In this document: one piece after another, positions 27,771 to 36,574 of the stretch
Position numbering within the stretch: position 1 is the first letter of the stretch
Layout: every line of letters begins with the position of its first letter
From: Psychrobacillus psychrodurans
GTDB taxonomy: Bacteria > Bacillota > Bacilli > Bacillales_A > Planococcaceae
NCBI GenBank assembly: GCA_900114885.1
Contig: FOUN01000005.1
Coordinates: forward strand, 1 to 64,000
DNA length: 64,000 nucleotides
Direction of reading: 5' to 3'
The notes under the pieces: model-generated
Database searches by the model: none
What the model was told of the DNA's origin: nothing
What the model saw: only the letters and a program-made list of their open reading frames with translations
Program-made: the position numbers and the translations under genes

Positions 27771-28670
27771 ATGAAAATCGCAATTACTGGCGGAACTGGC
27801 TTTGTAGGAAGAGAACTAACAGATTTACTTTTACAAAAAGGACATGAAGTATTTATTCTAACTCGGTCAAAACAAGATAATACAGAACGTGGCATAACTT
27901 ATGTACAGTGGCTTTCGGAAAATGCAAATCCCGAAAAGCAGTTAGAAGGCGTCGATGCTTTTGTAAATTTAGCTGGTGAGTCCATTAATAATGGACGTTG
28001 GACAGAATTACAAAAACAGAAAATTTACGATAGTCGGATGAAAACGACAGATGAAGTGCTCCGAATTCTAAATGCTTTAACTGTAAAACCAAAAGTTCTA
28101 GTAAATGCGAGTGCAATTGGCATCTATCCAGCCTCTCTTAGTGCGAGATACACCGAAAAGAACAATGAAATTGGAACAGACTTCCTGGCTCGCACAGTTC
28201 GAGATTGGGAACTTAAAGCTCAAGGTGCTAACAAGCTTCAGATTCGGGTTGCTTACGGTAGATTTGGAATTATTTTAGGAAAATCAGAAGGTGCACTTCC
28301 ATTGATGGCACTACCTTATAAGTTATTTGTTGGTGGACCAGTTGGGACCGGAGATAATTGGATGTCTTGGGTACATGTAAAAGATGTTGCAGGTGCATTA
28401 CTTTTTGCAATAGAGAATCCTATTAATGGTCCATTCAATATCACAGCACCACACGCAAAAAAGATGAATGATTTTGGAGAAACTTTAGCTGCCATATTAA
28501 AAAGGCCAAATTATTTCCCTATTCCATCCTTCGCTTTAAAATTTGCATTAGGAGAAAAAAGCCAACTCGTGTTAGAAGGTCAGCATGTTATCCCACAAGT
28601 ATTATTAGAAGAAGGTTATTCGTTCTATTTGCCAAATTTGGAAAGTGCATTGCGTGATATTTATAAGTGA
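27771..28670 (+). CDS. yfhF: YfhF, TIGR01777 NAD-dependent epimerase family
   Basis: A 299-residue atypical short-chain dehydrogenase. The N-terminal nucleotide site GGTGFVGRELTDLLLQKGH starts at residue 7, followed by NLAGESINNGRW and LVNASAIGIYP, family hallmarks. A C-terminal DUF1731-like segment ends the protein. Relatives include cell-division inhibitor SulA-like annotations that are not supported biochemically. AGGAGG precedes the ATG. It is divergent from recX, as in B. subtilis. Its stop codon overlaps the sigma-G -35 of pdaA. Confidence 0.9.
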   Translation: MKIAITGGTGFVGRELTDLLLQKGHEVFILTRSKQDNTERGITYVQWLSENANPEKQLEGVDAFVNLAGESINNGRWTELQKQKIYDSRMKTTDEVLRILNALTVKPKVLVNASAIGIYPASLSARYTEKNNEIGTDFLARTVRDWELKAQGANKLQIRVAYGRFGIILGKSEGALPLMALPYKLFVGGPVGTGDNWMSWVHVKDVAGALLFAIENPINGPFNITAPHAKKMNDFGETLAAILKRPNYFPIPSFALKFALGEKSQLVLEGQHVIPQVLLEEGYSFYLPNLESALRDIYK

Positions 28671-28697
28671 ATAACTAACTCCTATTGGCGCATCCTA
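28668..28697 (+). promoter_or_regulatory. Sigma-G promoter of pdaA
   Basis: TGAATA (28668-28673), exactly 17 bp, CATCCTA (28691-28697): a full match to the forespore pattern. The TGA of the -35 element is also the yfhF stop codon. pdaA is a known sigma-G gene in B. subtilis. Confidence 0.8.
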
Positions 28698-28721
28698 CTA
28701 AAAAAGAAAGGTTGCGTTTTT

Positions 28722-29531
28722 ATGTGGAAATCTCATTTTGTAGGAATTATTATTGCTACGATTATATTAAGTATTGGATTGGTGTATCAACCTTTTTCTG
28801 CACAAGCAGAGGAAATCCATTGGGGCTTAAAAAAGGCGACTGATGAACAGCAAGCTGAAGCTGGTGGAGAAATGGATGCTATGCTTAAAAAGCATGGTGC
28901 AATCTATAAAGGTCCTGCGGATAAAAAAGTACTGTATTTTACATTCGATAATGGATATGAAAACGGCTATACCGAAAGTATTTTGGACACCCTAAAAGCA
29001 GAAGGGATTCAAGCAACATTCTTCCTGACCGGTCATTATTTAGAGAGTGCTACTCCTTTAGTAAAACGTATGATTACTGATGGCCACCAAATCGGCAACC
29101 ATTCTTATGGTCACCCTAATTTAGCAAAGCTCTCCAAGGAAGGGATTCAAAAAGAATTACAAAAATTTGATAAACGTCTGAGTGAATTAACTTCATTAAC
29201 AAGAACTACTGTAACTCGTCCACCTGAAGGAATTTTTAATGAACAAGTACTTGAGGCTGCTAATGAAATAGGACATCAACATATATTTTGGTCTGTCGCA
29301 TTTATTGATTGGCATAAGGATCAGAAAAAAGGTGGCAAATATGCCTATGATCAATTAATGTCCCAAATTCATCCTGGTGCAATTATCTTAATGCATACCG
29401 TTTCACCAGATAATGCAGAAGGCTTACCGATGTTCATCAAAGAGGCTAGAAAAATGGGTTATTCATTTGGTACTCTGGATGATTTAATCATGAATAATCT
29501 GGATATTCCGCTTACTTTGCTTCCTGAATAA
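28722..29531 (+). CDS. pdaA: Delta-lactam-biosynthetic polysaccharide deacetylase PdaA
   Basis: A 269-residue exported enzyme with a signal peptide (about 1-29, ending FSAQAEE). The NodB domain shows TFDNGYENGYT (where most relatives have TFDDG, a variation seen in PdaA), the metal-ligand region GNHSYGHPNL, and RPPEGIFN. PdaA deacetylates N-acetylmuramic acid, needed to make muramic delta-lactam in the spore cortex for germination. The upstream sigma-G promoter agrees with a forespore role. The ribosome site is weak. Confidence 0.95.
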   Translation: MWKSHFVGIIIATIILSIGLVYQPFSAQAEEIHWGLKKATDEQQAEAGGEMDAMLKKHGAIYKGPADKKVLYFTFDNGYENGYTESILDTLKAEGIQATFFLTGHYLESATPLVKRMITDGHQIGNHSYGHPNLAKLSKEGIQKELQKFDKRLSELTSLTRTTVTRPPEGIFNEQVLEAANEIGHQHIFWSVAFIDWHKDQKKGGKYAYDQLMSQIHPGAIILMHTVSPDNAEGLPMFIKEARKMGYSFGTLDDLIMNNLDIPLTLLPE

Positions 29532-29573
29532 ACTACTTTATAATAGAAAGAAGATTATAAAGGACGTGAAGTT

Positions 29574-30947
29574 ATGAGTGAAAAATCAGTTATAGAAATA
29601 GGACAAGAATTTCCCCTTACGATTAAACGACTTGGTATTAACGGAGAAGGCGTTGGATTTTTTAAGCGCAATGTTGTTTTTGTAAAAGGAGCGCTTCCAG
29701 GAGAGGTAATAACTGCAAAGGTTACAGTAGTAAACCCTAAGTATGCCGAAGCGGAAATTAAAACATTAAGAGAATCTTCTCCACATCGTGTTAATCCCTC
29801 CTGCCCGGTATATGAAGCTTGTGGAGGATGTCAGCTGCAGCATATGACATATGAAAGTCAGCTACATGTTAAAAGAGATTTAGTATTACAAGCTTTAGAA
29901 CGTTATGTGAAGGACCTGGCTCCGACAATTGATGTAAGACCAACTATCGGTATGGAAAACCCATGGAATTACCGTAACAAAAGTCAGTTCCAAGTGAGAG
30001 AATTAGGCGATAAAGTTATTGCGGGGTTATACGCTGAAGAATCCAATATGTTAATCGATATTAACGAATGTTCGGTTCAAGAGCCAGCCACTACCCATAT
30101 TACGAATGAAATAAAAAGATTCCTGGAAGAACTGAAGATTTCTATCTACGATGGTAGAAATTCTAAAGGAATCGTCCGTACGATTGTCGTTCGTACTGGT
30201 ATGAAAACTGGACAAATTCAAGTTACACTTGTAACAACTCAAAAGAAAATGCCACATAAAGAAGAACTAGTTCAAAAAATACGAGCAATCGACCCTAATA
30301 TTGTGTCCATTAGTCAGAATATTAATCCAGAGGATACTTCTCTGGTATTTGGAGATACGACATTTAACTTACATGGCAAAGAAACGATTCATGAAAAACT
30401 TGGAGAACTAGCTTTTGACTTATCTGCTAGAGCTTTTTTCCAATTGAATCCGGAACAAACAGTTCATTTATACAATGAAATTGAAAAAGCAGCAGCACTC
30501 ACAGGTGAAGAAACAATTGTAGATGCTTATTGTGGTGTTGGTACAATAGGACTTTGGCTTGCCAAAAATGCAAAAGAAGTTCGCGGGATGGATATCGTTC
30601 AGGAATCTATTCAAGACGCGAAAAAAAATGCTAAACGAAATGGTTTTAAAAACACAAAATACGTTCATGGTACAGCACAGCATTGGTTACAAAAGTGGAA
30701 AAGCGAAGGTTTCATTCCTGACGTATTAACAGTTGATCCACCTCGTGCAGGATTAGATGATGAACTGTTAAAAACGTTATTAGATATTAAACCAAAACGC
30801 TTTGTTTACACTTCATGTAACCCGTCCACACTTGCAAAGGATTTAGCAGCGCTTAAAGATGTATACAACATCAAGTATATTCAACCCGTTGATATGTTCG
30901 CTCAAACTGCTCATGTCGAAGCGGTAACGCTATTAGAATTAAAATAA
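29574..30947 (+). CDS. RNA (uracil-5-)-methyltransferase, RlmD/TrmA family
   Basis: A 457-residue SAM enzyme. It has an N-terminal TRAM domain (about 8-66), a [4Fe-4S] cluster motif C77-x5-C83-x2-C86 with a later Cys near 166, a SAM site DAYCGVGTIGLWLAK, and catalytic Cys near 415 in SCNPSTLA. It methylates a uracil, probably in 23S rRNA. Bacillus carries two paralogues (RlmCD/YefA and YfjO); the position after pdaA recalls yfjO, so I do not give a symbol. The start is an ATG behind AAAGGACG. Confidence 0.9.
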   Translation: MSEKSVIEIGQEFPLTIKRLGINGEGVGFFKRNVVFVKGALPGEVITAKVTVVNPKYAEAEIKTLRESSPHRVNPSCPVYEACGGCQLQHMTYESQLHVKRDLVLQALERYVKDLAPTIDVRPTIGMENPWNYRNKSQFQVRELGDKVIAGLYAEESNMLIDINECSVQEPATTHITNEIKRFLEELKISIYDGRNSKGIVRTIVVRTGMKTGQIQVTLVTTQKKMPHKEELVQKIRAIDPNIVSISQNINPEDTSLVFGDTTFNLHGKETIHEKLGELAFDLSARAFFQLNPEQTVHLYNEIEKAAALTGEETIVDAYCGVGTIGLWLAKNAKEVRGMDIVQESIQDAKKNAKRNGFKNTKYVHGTAQHWLQKWKSEGFIPDVLTVDPPRAGLDDELLKTLLDIKPKRFVYTSCNPSTLAKDLAALKDVYNIKYIQPVDMFAQTAHVEAVTLLELK

Positions 30948-30951
30948 ATAT

Positions 30952-30989
30952 AAGCTGTCGGAGAGAATTAAACTCTTCCGACAGCTTTT
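30952..30989. terminator. Bidirectional terminator
   Basis: AAGCTGTCGGAGAG pairs with CTCTTCCGACAGCTT; T residues follow on the plus strand. It separates the convergent methyltransferase and SRPBCC genes. Confidence 0.85.
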
Positions 30990-30995
30990 CTGGTT

Positions 30996-31448
30996 TTATA
31001 GCTTCAATGCTTCTCGATTCACTCTTTCGATAAATTCTTCAACCACTTTATTATTACTTTTCTCACTACCAAGTTTCATCATTGCTCGTCCTACAAAATT
31101 TATGCCTTTGTTTTGACCCTCATAAATGAATTTTGTATAATTATCATTCAATTTATATAAAGTAAAACTAAACGTAATTTCAAACGCTTTTCCTAATACA
31201 AAGCTTATTTTTTTGTGCTTTTTATCTGGTTGATCTTCATATGCCATTGTTTCCACGATATATGTCTCTACTCGCTTCCCTTCACGGTAACTTTGTCTAT
31301 GCTTTGCGCCAACCTCATTCTCCTGTTTTTCTATAAGAACGTGCTCCTCCACCTTATCCATAATCTTATGTATGTTTTTATCCATAAATAAGCTCCATAC
31401 TTTTTCGATGTTTGCCTTGATTTCTGTTTCTTCACTCCATTTAATCAT
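30996..31448 (-). CDS. SRPBCC family (polyketide cyclase-like) protein
   Basis: A 150-residue START/SRPBCC-fold protein: WSEETEIKANIEKVWSLFMD at the N-terminus and AFEITFSFTLYKLNDNYTKFIYEGQ in the sheet region. The fold binds hydrophobic ligands. Its start overlaps the last base of the MerR gene, so the two are co-translated; it may act as ligand receptor or detoxifying partner for that regulator, which is inference. No membrane or signal segment. Confidence 0.8.
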   Translation of the reverse strand: MIKWSEETEIKANIEKVWSLFMDKNIHKIMDKVEEHVLIEKQENEVGAKHRQSYREGKRVETYIVETMAYEDQPDKKHKKISFVLGKAFEITFSFTLYKLNDNYTKFIYEGQNKGINFVGRAMMKLGSEKSNNKVVEEFIERVNREALKL

Positions 31449-31789
31449 TAATCATTCTCCCTTCCTGATTCTAAAAATTCATCTAGCTCACCTAACTTGG
31501 CTGTTAGATTATCTATTTGAAGCAATATTGTACTTCTTTTTTGCTGTAATATTTTTTCAAGGTTAGCAAATGATTTATCGTCCATTACAGAAATCATTTC
31601 TTGTATAGTAAATCCAAAACTTCTCAGTTTCACTAAGAGGATGGCTAGAAAATAGCTGCCATCATCGTAGTACCGGTAATTATTGAGTGGATCAATATAA
31701 GCTGGTTCGAGTAATTTAACTTCTGCATAGTATCGTAAGGTCTCCTTGCTTAACCCAGTTATGTTGACAAATTCACTAATCTTATACAT
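31448..31789 (-). CDS. MerR family transcriptional regulator
   Basis: A 113-residue MerR regulator: winged-helix MYKISEFVNITGLSKETLRYY, wing PLNNYRYYDD, then a coiled-coil dimerisation helix (about 78-110). There is no long effector domain and no cysteine, so it is not a metal or thiol sensor; the overlapping SRPBCC gene could provide ligand binding. A promoter with a 20-bp spacer enclosing a dyad lies just upstream, the classic MerR arrangement, implying autoregulation. Divergent from an alcohol dehydrogenase gene. Confidence 0.88.
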   Translation of the reverse strand: MYKISEFVNITGLSKETLRYYAEVKLLEPAYIDPLNNYRYYDDGSYFLAILLVKLRSFGFTIQEMISVMDDKSFANLEKILQQKRSTILLQIDNLTAKLGELDEFLESGREND

Positions 31790-31809
31790 TCTGTGCCTCC
31801 CTTTTTTTT

Positions 31810-31841
31810 ATTATAAACTGTGGGGTGCACCACAGAGTCAA
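31810..31841 (-). promoter_or_regulatory. MerR-type long-spacer promoter and operator
   Basis: Minus-strand TTGACT (31841-31836) and TATAAT (31815-31810) are 20 bp apart. The spacer holds the dyad CTGTGG-GGTGCA-CCACAG (31818-31835). Over-long spacers with a central dyad are the sites MerR proteins untwist to activate. Confidence 0.75.
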
Positions 31842-31931
31842 TCCACTTAACCTAAATATAGTATGACACGTTTTATTTGAAGAAGTTAAGGGAATCAATA
31901 GTGTGAACATTTAACTAAAGGAGGAGTTTAA

Positions 31932-33071
31932 GTGAAGGCAGTCACATTTCAAGGAGCTAAAGATATTCAAGTAAAAGAAGTTCCAGATGCAAAACTGGAG
32001 AAACAGGATGATATTCTAGTACGTATTACTACTACGGCTATTTGTGGATCTGATCTCCATATTTATAGAGGTGGAATACCTACTCGAAAGGACTTTGTTA
32101 TTGGTCATGAGCCAATGGGTATCGTGGAAGAGGTTGGACCAGCGGTAACAAAAGTTAAAAAAGGTGATCGAGTCGTTATTCCTTTTAATGTTTCATGTGG
32201 AGAATGTTTTTATTGCCAAAATGAGATGGAAAGTCAGTGTGATAATTCAAATGATAATCCAGCCTTAGACTCCGGTGCTTATCTTGGTTACACCGAACGT
32301 TATGGTAATTTCCCAGGTGGACAGGCTGAATATTTAAGAGTCCCCTATGGAAACTACATGCCTTTCTTAATACCGGAATCATGTGAACTAGAGGATGAGT
32401 CATTGTTGTTCCTATCAGATGTTCTTCCAACAGCATATTGGAGTGTTGAAAACTCAGGCATGAAAGAAGGAGACACAATTGCAGTTTTAGGTGCAGGTCC
32501 TGTTGGTTTAATGGTACAGAAATTTGCGTGGATGAAAGGTGCAAAACGAGTAATTGCAGTTGATCACTTAGATTATCGTTTAAAGCACTCTGTGAAGATG
32601 AATAACGTCGAAGTCTACAATTTTGAACAATATAAAGATATGGGCTCCCATATTAAAGAGATCACCAATGGAGGAGTAGATGTTGTCATTGACTGTGTAG
32701 GGATGGACGGTAAAATGTCGATGGTCGAAAAAGTAGAGCAAAAGTTAAAGCTCCAAGGTGGAACTCTAAGTGCTATTGATATAGGAATAAATGCAGTAAG
32801 AAAATTTGGGACGATTCAATTAACTGGTGTTTATGGATCATTATATAATATGTTCCCATTAGGAAATATTTTCGAAAGGAATGTATCGCTAAAAATGGGA
32901 CAGGCACCCGTCATTCATTATATGCCTCTATTGTTTGATAAAATTACGAATGGCGAATTTGACCCGAAAGAAATTATTACGCATAGTGTACCACTAGATA
33001 AGGCAAGTGATGCTTATAAAACTTTCCACGATCATGAGGACGAAAGTATTAAATTTGTGTTAAAACCATAA
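31932..33071 (+). CDS. Zinc-dependent alcohol dehydrogenase family protein
   Basis: A 379-residue MDR enzyme with both zinc sites: catalytic Cys38, His59 and Glu60 (AICGSDLHIYRGG, GHEP), and structural Cys89, Cys92, Cys95 and Cys103. The NAD site is LGAGPVGLMVQKFA. It resembles the glutathione-independent formaldehyde/threonine dehydrogenase-like group (FDH_like). The GTG start follows GGAGGAG. It is divergent from the MerR gene, whose operator lies between them, so control by MerR is possible but unproven. Substrate unknown. Confidence 0.9.
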   Translation: MKAVTFQGAKDIQVKEVPDAKLEKQDDILVRITTTAICGSDLHIYRGGIPTRKDFVIGHEPMGIVEEVGPAVTKVKKGDRVVIPFNVSCGECFYCQNEMESQCDNSNDNPALDSGAYLGYTERYGNFPGGQAEYLRVPYGNYMPFLIPESCELEDESLLFLSDVLPTAYWSVENSGMKEGDTIAVLGAGPVGLMVQKFAWMKGAKRVIAVDHLDYRLKHSVKMNNVEVYNFEQYKDMGSHIKEITNGGVDVVIDCVGMDGKMSMVEKVEQKLKLQGGTLSAIDIGINAVRKFGTIQLTGVYGSLYNMFPLGNIFERNVSLKMGQAPVIHYMPLLFDKITNGEFDPKEIITHSVPLDKASDAYKTFHDHEDESIKFVLKP

Positions 33072-33078
33072 AAAATTA

Positions 33079-33120
33079 AAGTGAAGATGTGGACAGACTT
33101 CCTGACATGTCTGTCCTCAC
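33079..33120. terminator. Hairpin between adh and the DUF2785 gene
   Basis: GGACAGAC (33091-33098) pairs with GTCTGTCC (33109-33116), and the arms extend imperfectly outward to GTGA/TCAC. No T-run follows on the plus strand; it may serve the convergent genes. Confidence 0.5.
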
Positions 33121-33122
33121 CC

Positions 33123-33962
33123 TCACGATAGAAGATTCCAATCTGATTTAAGACAATCTTCTATACTTTTTTTCACAGGATTTAATTTGGGTACTTTTTG
33201 AACTTTAATAAGGAAGCTTTTTAAAAATAACTTACAGTTTGCGTACAGGAACCAATATTCTTCTTCCTTAATTATACTCTTTTTCTTTTTTAACTCGTTT
33301 GGTATTTGTTGTATCAGTAATTCTATTTCTTTTATTTTCAAACCTCGTTCGAGCATTTCCAATATTGGAATTAAAATTCTTTCCTCTTCTTCGTGTATGT
33401 AAACACTATCGAAAACAAATAATTTGTTCCATAGTGCATTTAACATTTCTCCAAAGTGTTCTGAATCTACTTTGTTGCTTTTTACCAGTTCATCAAAAGT
33501 ATCTGCTACATGCGCAATACTATGAGCCCAACCTTTACCTGGTACATAGCCTCTTAAGTCTTTTTCAAGATTAATATAATCAATCAAGTTATCTTTTACT
33601 CTTAGTATCATATTTTGGTCAAGAAAAGCATTTTCGTTATCTCTATATAGGATAAGTGCTATCAAAAGAGTAGTAAAAGATCTCGTAAAAACAGTATCTG
33701 TTTCCTTCTCTCCAATTCCTTTGTATAACAAATCATTTAACGCCACTTCCAATAATTCCGTTAGAAGTTCAGGCCCTAGTAATTTCTTTTCTATTATTAA
33801 TTGATAAAACATGCTGTAGATTAGTTGATCTCTTAGTTCACCATCAGTAGAACCTATATGTTCTAGCATTGAGTAAACAATCATGTCTTCCTGTGCTGTT
33901 TCCCAAGTTCTTTCTCCACTTTTTAGTTCATTTAAAATCTTTTTAAGTTCATTTGCTTCCAT
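33123..33962 (-). CDS. DUF2785 family protein
   Basis: A 279-residue helical soluble protein fitting DUF2785. Recognisable stretches are RSFTTLLIALILYRDN, then DLRGYVPGKGWAHSIAHVAD, which contains the most conserved residues of the family (GKGWAHSIAH). A HEAT-like repeat fold is likely. No catalytic role is known. It has no clear operon partner. A moderate ribosome site (AGGAAGG) precedes the ATG. Confidence 0.8.
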   Translation of the reverse strand: MEANELKKILNELKSGERTWETAQEDMIVYSMLEHIGSTDGELRDQLIYSMFYQLIIEKKLLGPELLTELLEVALNDLLYKGIGEKETDTVFTRSFTTLLIALILYRDNENAFLDQNMILRVKDNLIDYINLEKDLRGYVPGKGWAHSIAHVADTFDELVKSNKVDSEHFGEMLNALWNKLFVFDSVYIHEEEERILIPILEMLERGLKIKEIELLIQQIPNELKKKKSIIKEEEYWFLYANCKLFLKSFLIKVQKVPKLNPVKKSIEDCLKSDWNLLS

Positions 33963-34141
33963 CTGATAATCTCATTTCCTTCCTTTATCTAATATATGTC
34001 AATAAAATATAGAATTAATAAATATGTATATAAGTGAGTTCCTACCCATTAAAGATAATATAATTCCTCCTTTTCATTTAAATGGTATATTCTTCCATTT
34101 ATACTATAGATTCACTGAGAATTCCACCACTTCAAGAAACA

Positions 34142-34186
34142 AAGCACTAAGATTCCCTTTTATGAGAGTCTAGTGCTTCTTTTTTT
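34142..34186 (-). terminator. Bidirectional terminator
   Basis: AAGCACTA...TAGTGCTT with an inner AGATTC/GAGTCT stem; T-rich flanks on both strands. It probably ends the leftward 34251-34706 gene. The surrounding 33963-34250 spacer shows nothing else. Confidence 0.65.
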
Positions 34187-34250
34187 AATCACAAAATTTA
34201 GTTTCTCGTAGACATCTAACAAATCTGTATATTAAATTTTGTAATTTTCT

Positions 34251-34706
34251 TCAAACTATTAATTTCCCCATCACTTCATTCATAAAATTTAACCTGTTTA
34301 TATATACAAAAAAACCAACTATAAAGATAATGATATAAATAGCATAAATTAATAGTGTAAGTTTAATCTTATCTTGATCAAGTAAGCTTAAAAGGTTAAC
34401 GAACAACATGCCAATTACGAAAATACCAAAAAGCCAAAGTTCTTTAAGGAAAGTAAGTTCGTATTCTATAAGTGCGACTTTTAATGTAGATATCTCTGTT
34501 TTATCAATCTTATATTGCTCAGAGTGAAAAATGTCTTTTTTAGTTATTGTAATTGATTGCGTATCACTAAAATAATCTATTTGATGTCCTCCTGGATATA
34601 AATCTAACGAATATGTGACAATCCCAAAAACAACTATAAAGAAGTATATAAGCATATATCTATATCTGTATTTCTTTTCGGTATTAATCTTCAACATGAC
34701 TTTCAC
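34251..34706 (-). CDS. Uncharacterised membrane protein
   Basis: I do not recognise a family. The 151-residue protein has three likely helices (about 18-38, 90-110 and 115-137) and an outside loop between the first two (residues 40-85, with DLYPGGHQIDYFSDTQSI). A ribosome site (GAGGTGAAAG) precedes the ATG. It stands alone with its own terminator. Function unknown; composition resembles its neighbours. Confidence 0.6.
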   Translation of the reverse strand: MKVMLKINTEKKYRYRYMLIYFFIVVFGIVTYSLDLYPGGHQIDYFSDTQSITITKKDIFHSEQYKIDKTEISTLKVALIEYELTFLKELWLFGIFVIGMLFVNLLSLLDQDKIKLTLLIYAIYIIIFIVGFFVYINRLNFMNEVMGKLIV

Positions 34707-34771
34707 CTCATTTTTTGAAGCCGTATATTATACTAGTTATACGTATTATTAACAGAAAAGTTACATAATTA

Positions 34772-34818
34772 AAAAATACTAAGAGTTGTTCCTAAATAGA
34801 ACAACTCTTAGTATTTTT
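34772..34818 (-). terminator. Terminator after the chemoreceptor gene
   Basis: On the minus strand ATACTAAGAGTTGTTC pairs perfectly with GAACAACTCTTAGTAT and is followed by six T residues. Confidence 0.92.
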
Positions 34819-34822
34819 GTTA

Positions 34823-36574
34823 TTACAGTTTAAATTGGGAAATTGCTTTCTGAAGCTCATCGGCTGATTGTTGTAAAGTTTGAATGGTTTTATCTAAATT
34901 TTCAACAGTAGATACTTGGTAATCCGCTGATATTGCCACAGTTTTCGTCTGTTCTACTGCCTCATTTACAATAGCTGCAACCTGCTCCATTGATGCAAGA
35001 ACCTCTTCAGAGCTTGCAGAAATTTGTTCTGTTACTGCGGAAACATCCTGTACTTCTTCATTTACATGTAGTACAGATTTGAGCACCTTATTTAAGTCGT
35101 TTCCGATTTCTTCCACAGCTAGTGACCCATTCTGAACATCCTCTGCACTTTTAGCCATTTCTTCGAGCGCTTGAACTGTTACTGTTTGGAATCCTTGTAT
35201 ATGATTACGAATTTCTTCCGCAGAGTTCCTCGACATTTCTGCAAGTTTTCTAACTTCGTCAGCAACAATTGCAAAGCCTTTACCTGCTTCACCTGCACGA
35301 GCAGCTTCAATTGCTGCATTTAATGCAAGAAGATTCGTCTGATCGGCAATACCAGTAATAACTGAAACCATCTCTTCAATGGAACGATATTTATCCCCTA
35401 GATCTTTTACATGTTTTTCAGTTGCAAGTACAGAAGCTTCCACGTTTTTAATTTGTTGAACGACTGACTTGGAATTTGTTGCACTTGTAGTAACAAGTTC
35501 TGTCATGTCACTGGATGATGTGGCTACTGATGTAGAAGAATCGGCAATTCTCTGGATACCAATAGTCATTTCTTCCATAGCTGTTAATGCTTCATCATTA
35601 TTTGTTTTCTGTACTTCAGAACCAGAAGCTATTTTATAAATACTTTCAGATATTTCATCATTTGAAGTTCTAACTGACTTCATTACTTCCTCTAATTCAT
35701 CAGATACTTTTAATAGTGAACCTGCTGTTCCATTCATATTTGTTAGAATAGAGGATAATTGTCCAATTGATTTTCGAAATGATTTCGCAAAATCCGATAT
35801 TTCATTATTCTGTTTTAAAGAAACAGTTTTTAATATCTCCTCAGCCCCCTGGAGGTCTCCATTTGCAAAACTAGAAGAAGCACCTTGCATTTTTGTTAAT
35901 GGCTTCAATGCATTTCCAATATAACGAAAGAGTATAAAAGAAATGATTGCCCCTAAAAGAATTACCATTATCAAAGAAAAGGGAACAGATTCTTTTAAGC
36001 TTTTTTGTTGAATTACTTGGACATCTGCTGCAGAAATATCAACTGCTACAATTCCAATTGTTTCTCCTGCTTCGTTTTTTAAAGGAGCATATGATGACAA
36101 GTATTCCCCATATACTTCATCCTCGACTATATCTGTGTAGCTTCCAGTTCCATTTAATGCACCTTCTACAGCTTTATAATCCGTTCCTTCACTTATATCT
36201 CCTGGCAAATAAGCGCTATCGTCATTTTTGTCTGCAGCATCAACAATAATAGTTGCTGTTTCTCCTTTGTTAGGAACATCTGTAACATAAGCATACATAA
36301 CCCCATTTTGTATTAGTAAATCATTTAATTCTTCTCTTAATTCCCAATACTTTTCATTTTGTTCAGGGTTCTTTTTAAATTCTTCATAGGCTGTGGTATC
36401 AACTAACGTAGCTATATTTTGTGCTATATTTATACCATTTTGCCCTAATGTATCCTTGACCGTGTTATTCGTATTATATATAAGGACAGAGATGAATAAT
36501 GCCACAAGTACAAGTATTCCAATGACAAAATATAGTGTGATTTTATTTCCTAACTTAGAGGAATGTTGCTTCAT
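34823..36574 (-). CDS. Methyl-accepting chemotaxis protein
   Basis: A 583-residue transmembrane chemoreceptor. TM1 spans about 11-31, an extracellular Cache-like sensor about 32-190, TM2 about 195-215, followed by a HAMP region and a long coiled-coil signalling domain. The highly conserved hairpin tip is NLLALNAAIEAARAGEAGKGFAIVADEVRKLAE, which contacts CheA and CheW. The ligand is unknown. Its ATG overlaps the stop of the upstream MFS gene (ATGA), so the transporter and receptor are co-translated, suggesting that both deal with the same compound. Terminated by a strong hairpin. Confidence 0.94.
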   Translation of the reverse strand: MKQHSSKLGNKITLYFVIGILVLVALFISVLIYNTNNTVKDTLGQNGINIAQNIATLVDTTAYEEFKKNPEQNEKYWELREELNDLLIQNGVMYAYVTDVPNKGETATIIVDAADKNDDSAYLPGDISEGTDYKAVEGALNGTGSYTDIVEDEVYGEYLSSYAPLKNEAGETIGIVAVDISAADVQVIQQKSLKESVPFSLIMVILLGAIISFILFRYIGNALKPLTKMQGASSSFANGDLQGAEEILKTVSLKQNNEISDFAKSFRKSIGQLSSILTNMNGTAGSLLKVSDELEEVMKSVRTSNDEISESIYKIASGSEVQKTNNDEALTAMEEMTIGIQRIADSSTSVATSSSDMTELVTTSATNSKSVVQQIKNVEASVLATEKHVKDLGDKYRSIEEMVSVITGIADQTNLLALNAAIEAARAGEAGKGFAIVADEVRKLAEMSRNSAEEIRNHIQGFQTVTVQALEEMAKSAEDVQNGSLAVEEIGNDLNKVLKSVLHVNEEVQDVSAVTEQISASSEEVLASMEQVAAIVNEAVEQTKTVAISADYQVSTVENLDKTIQTLQQSADELQKAISQFKL

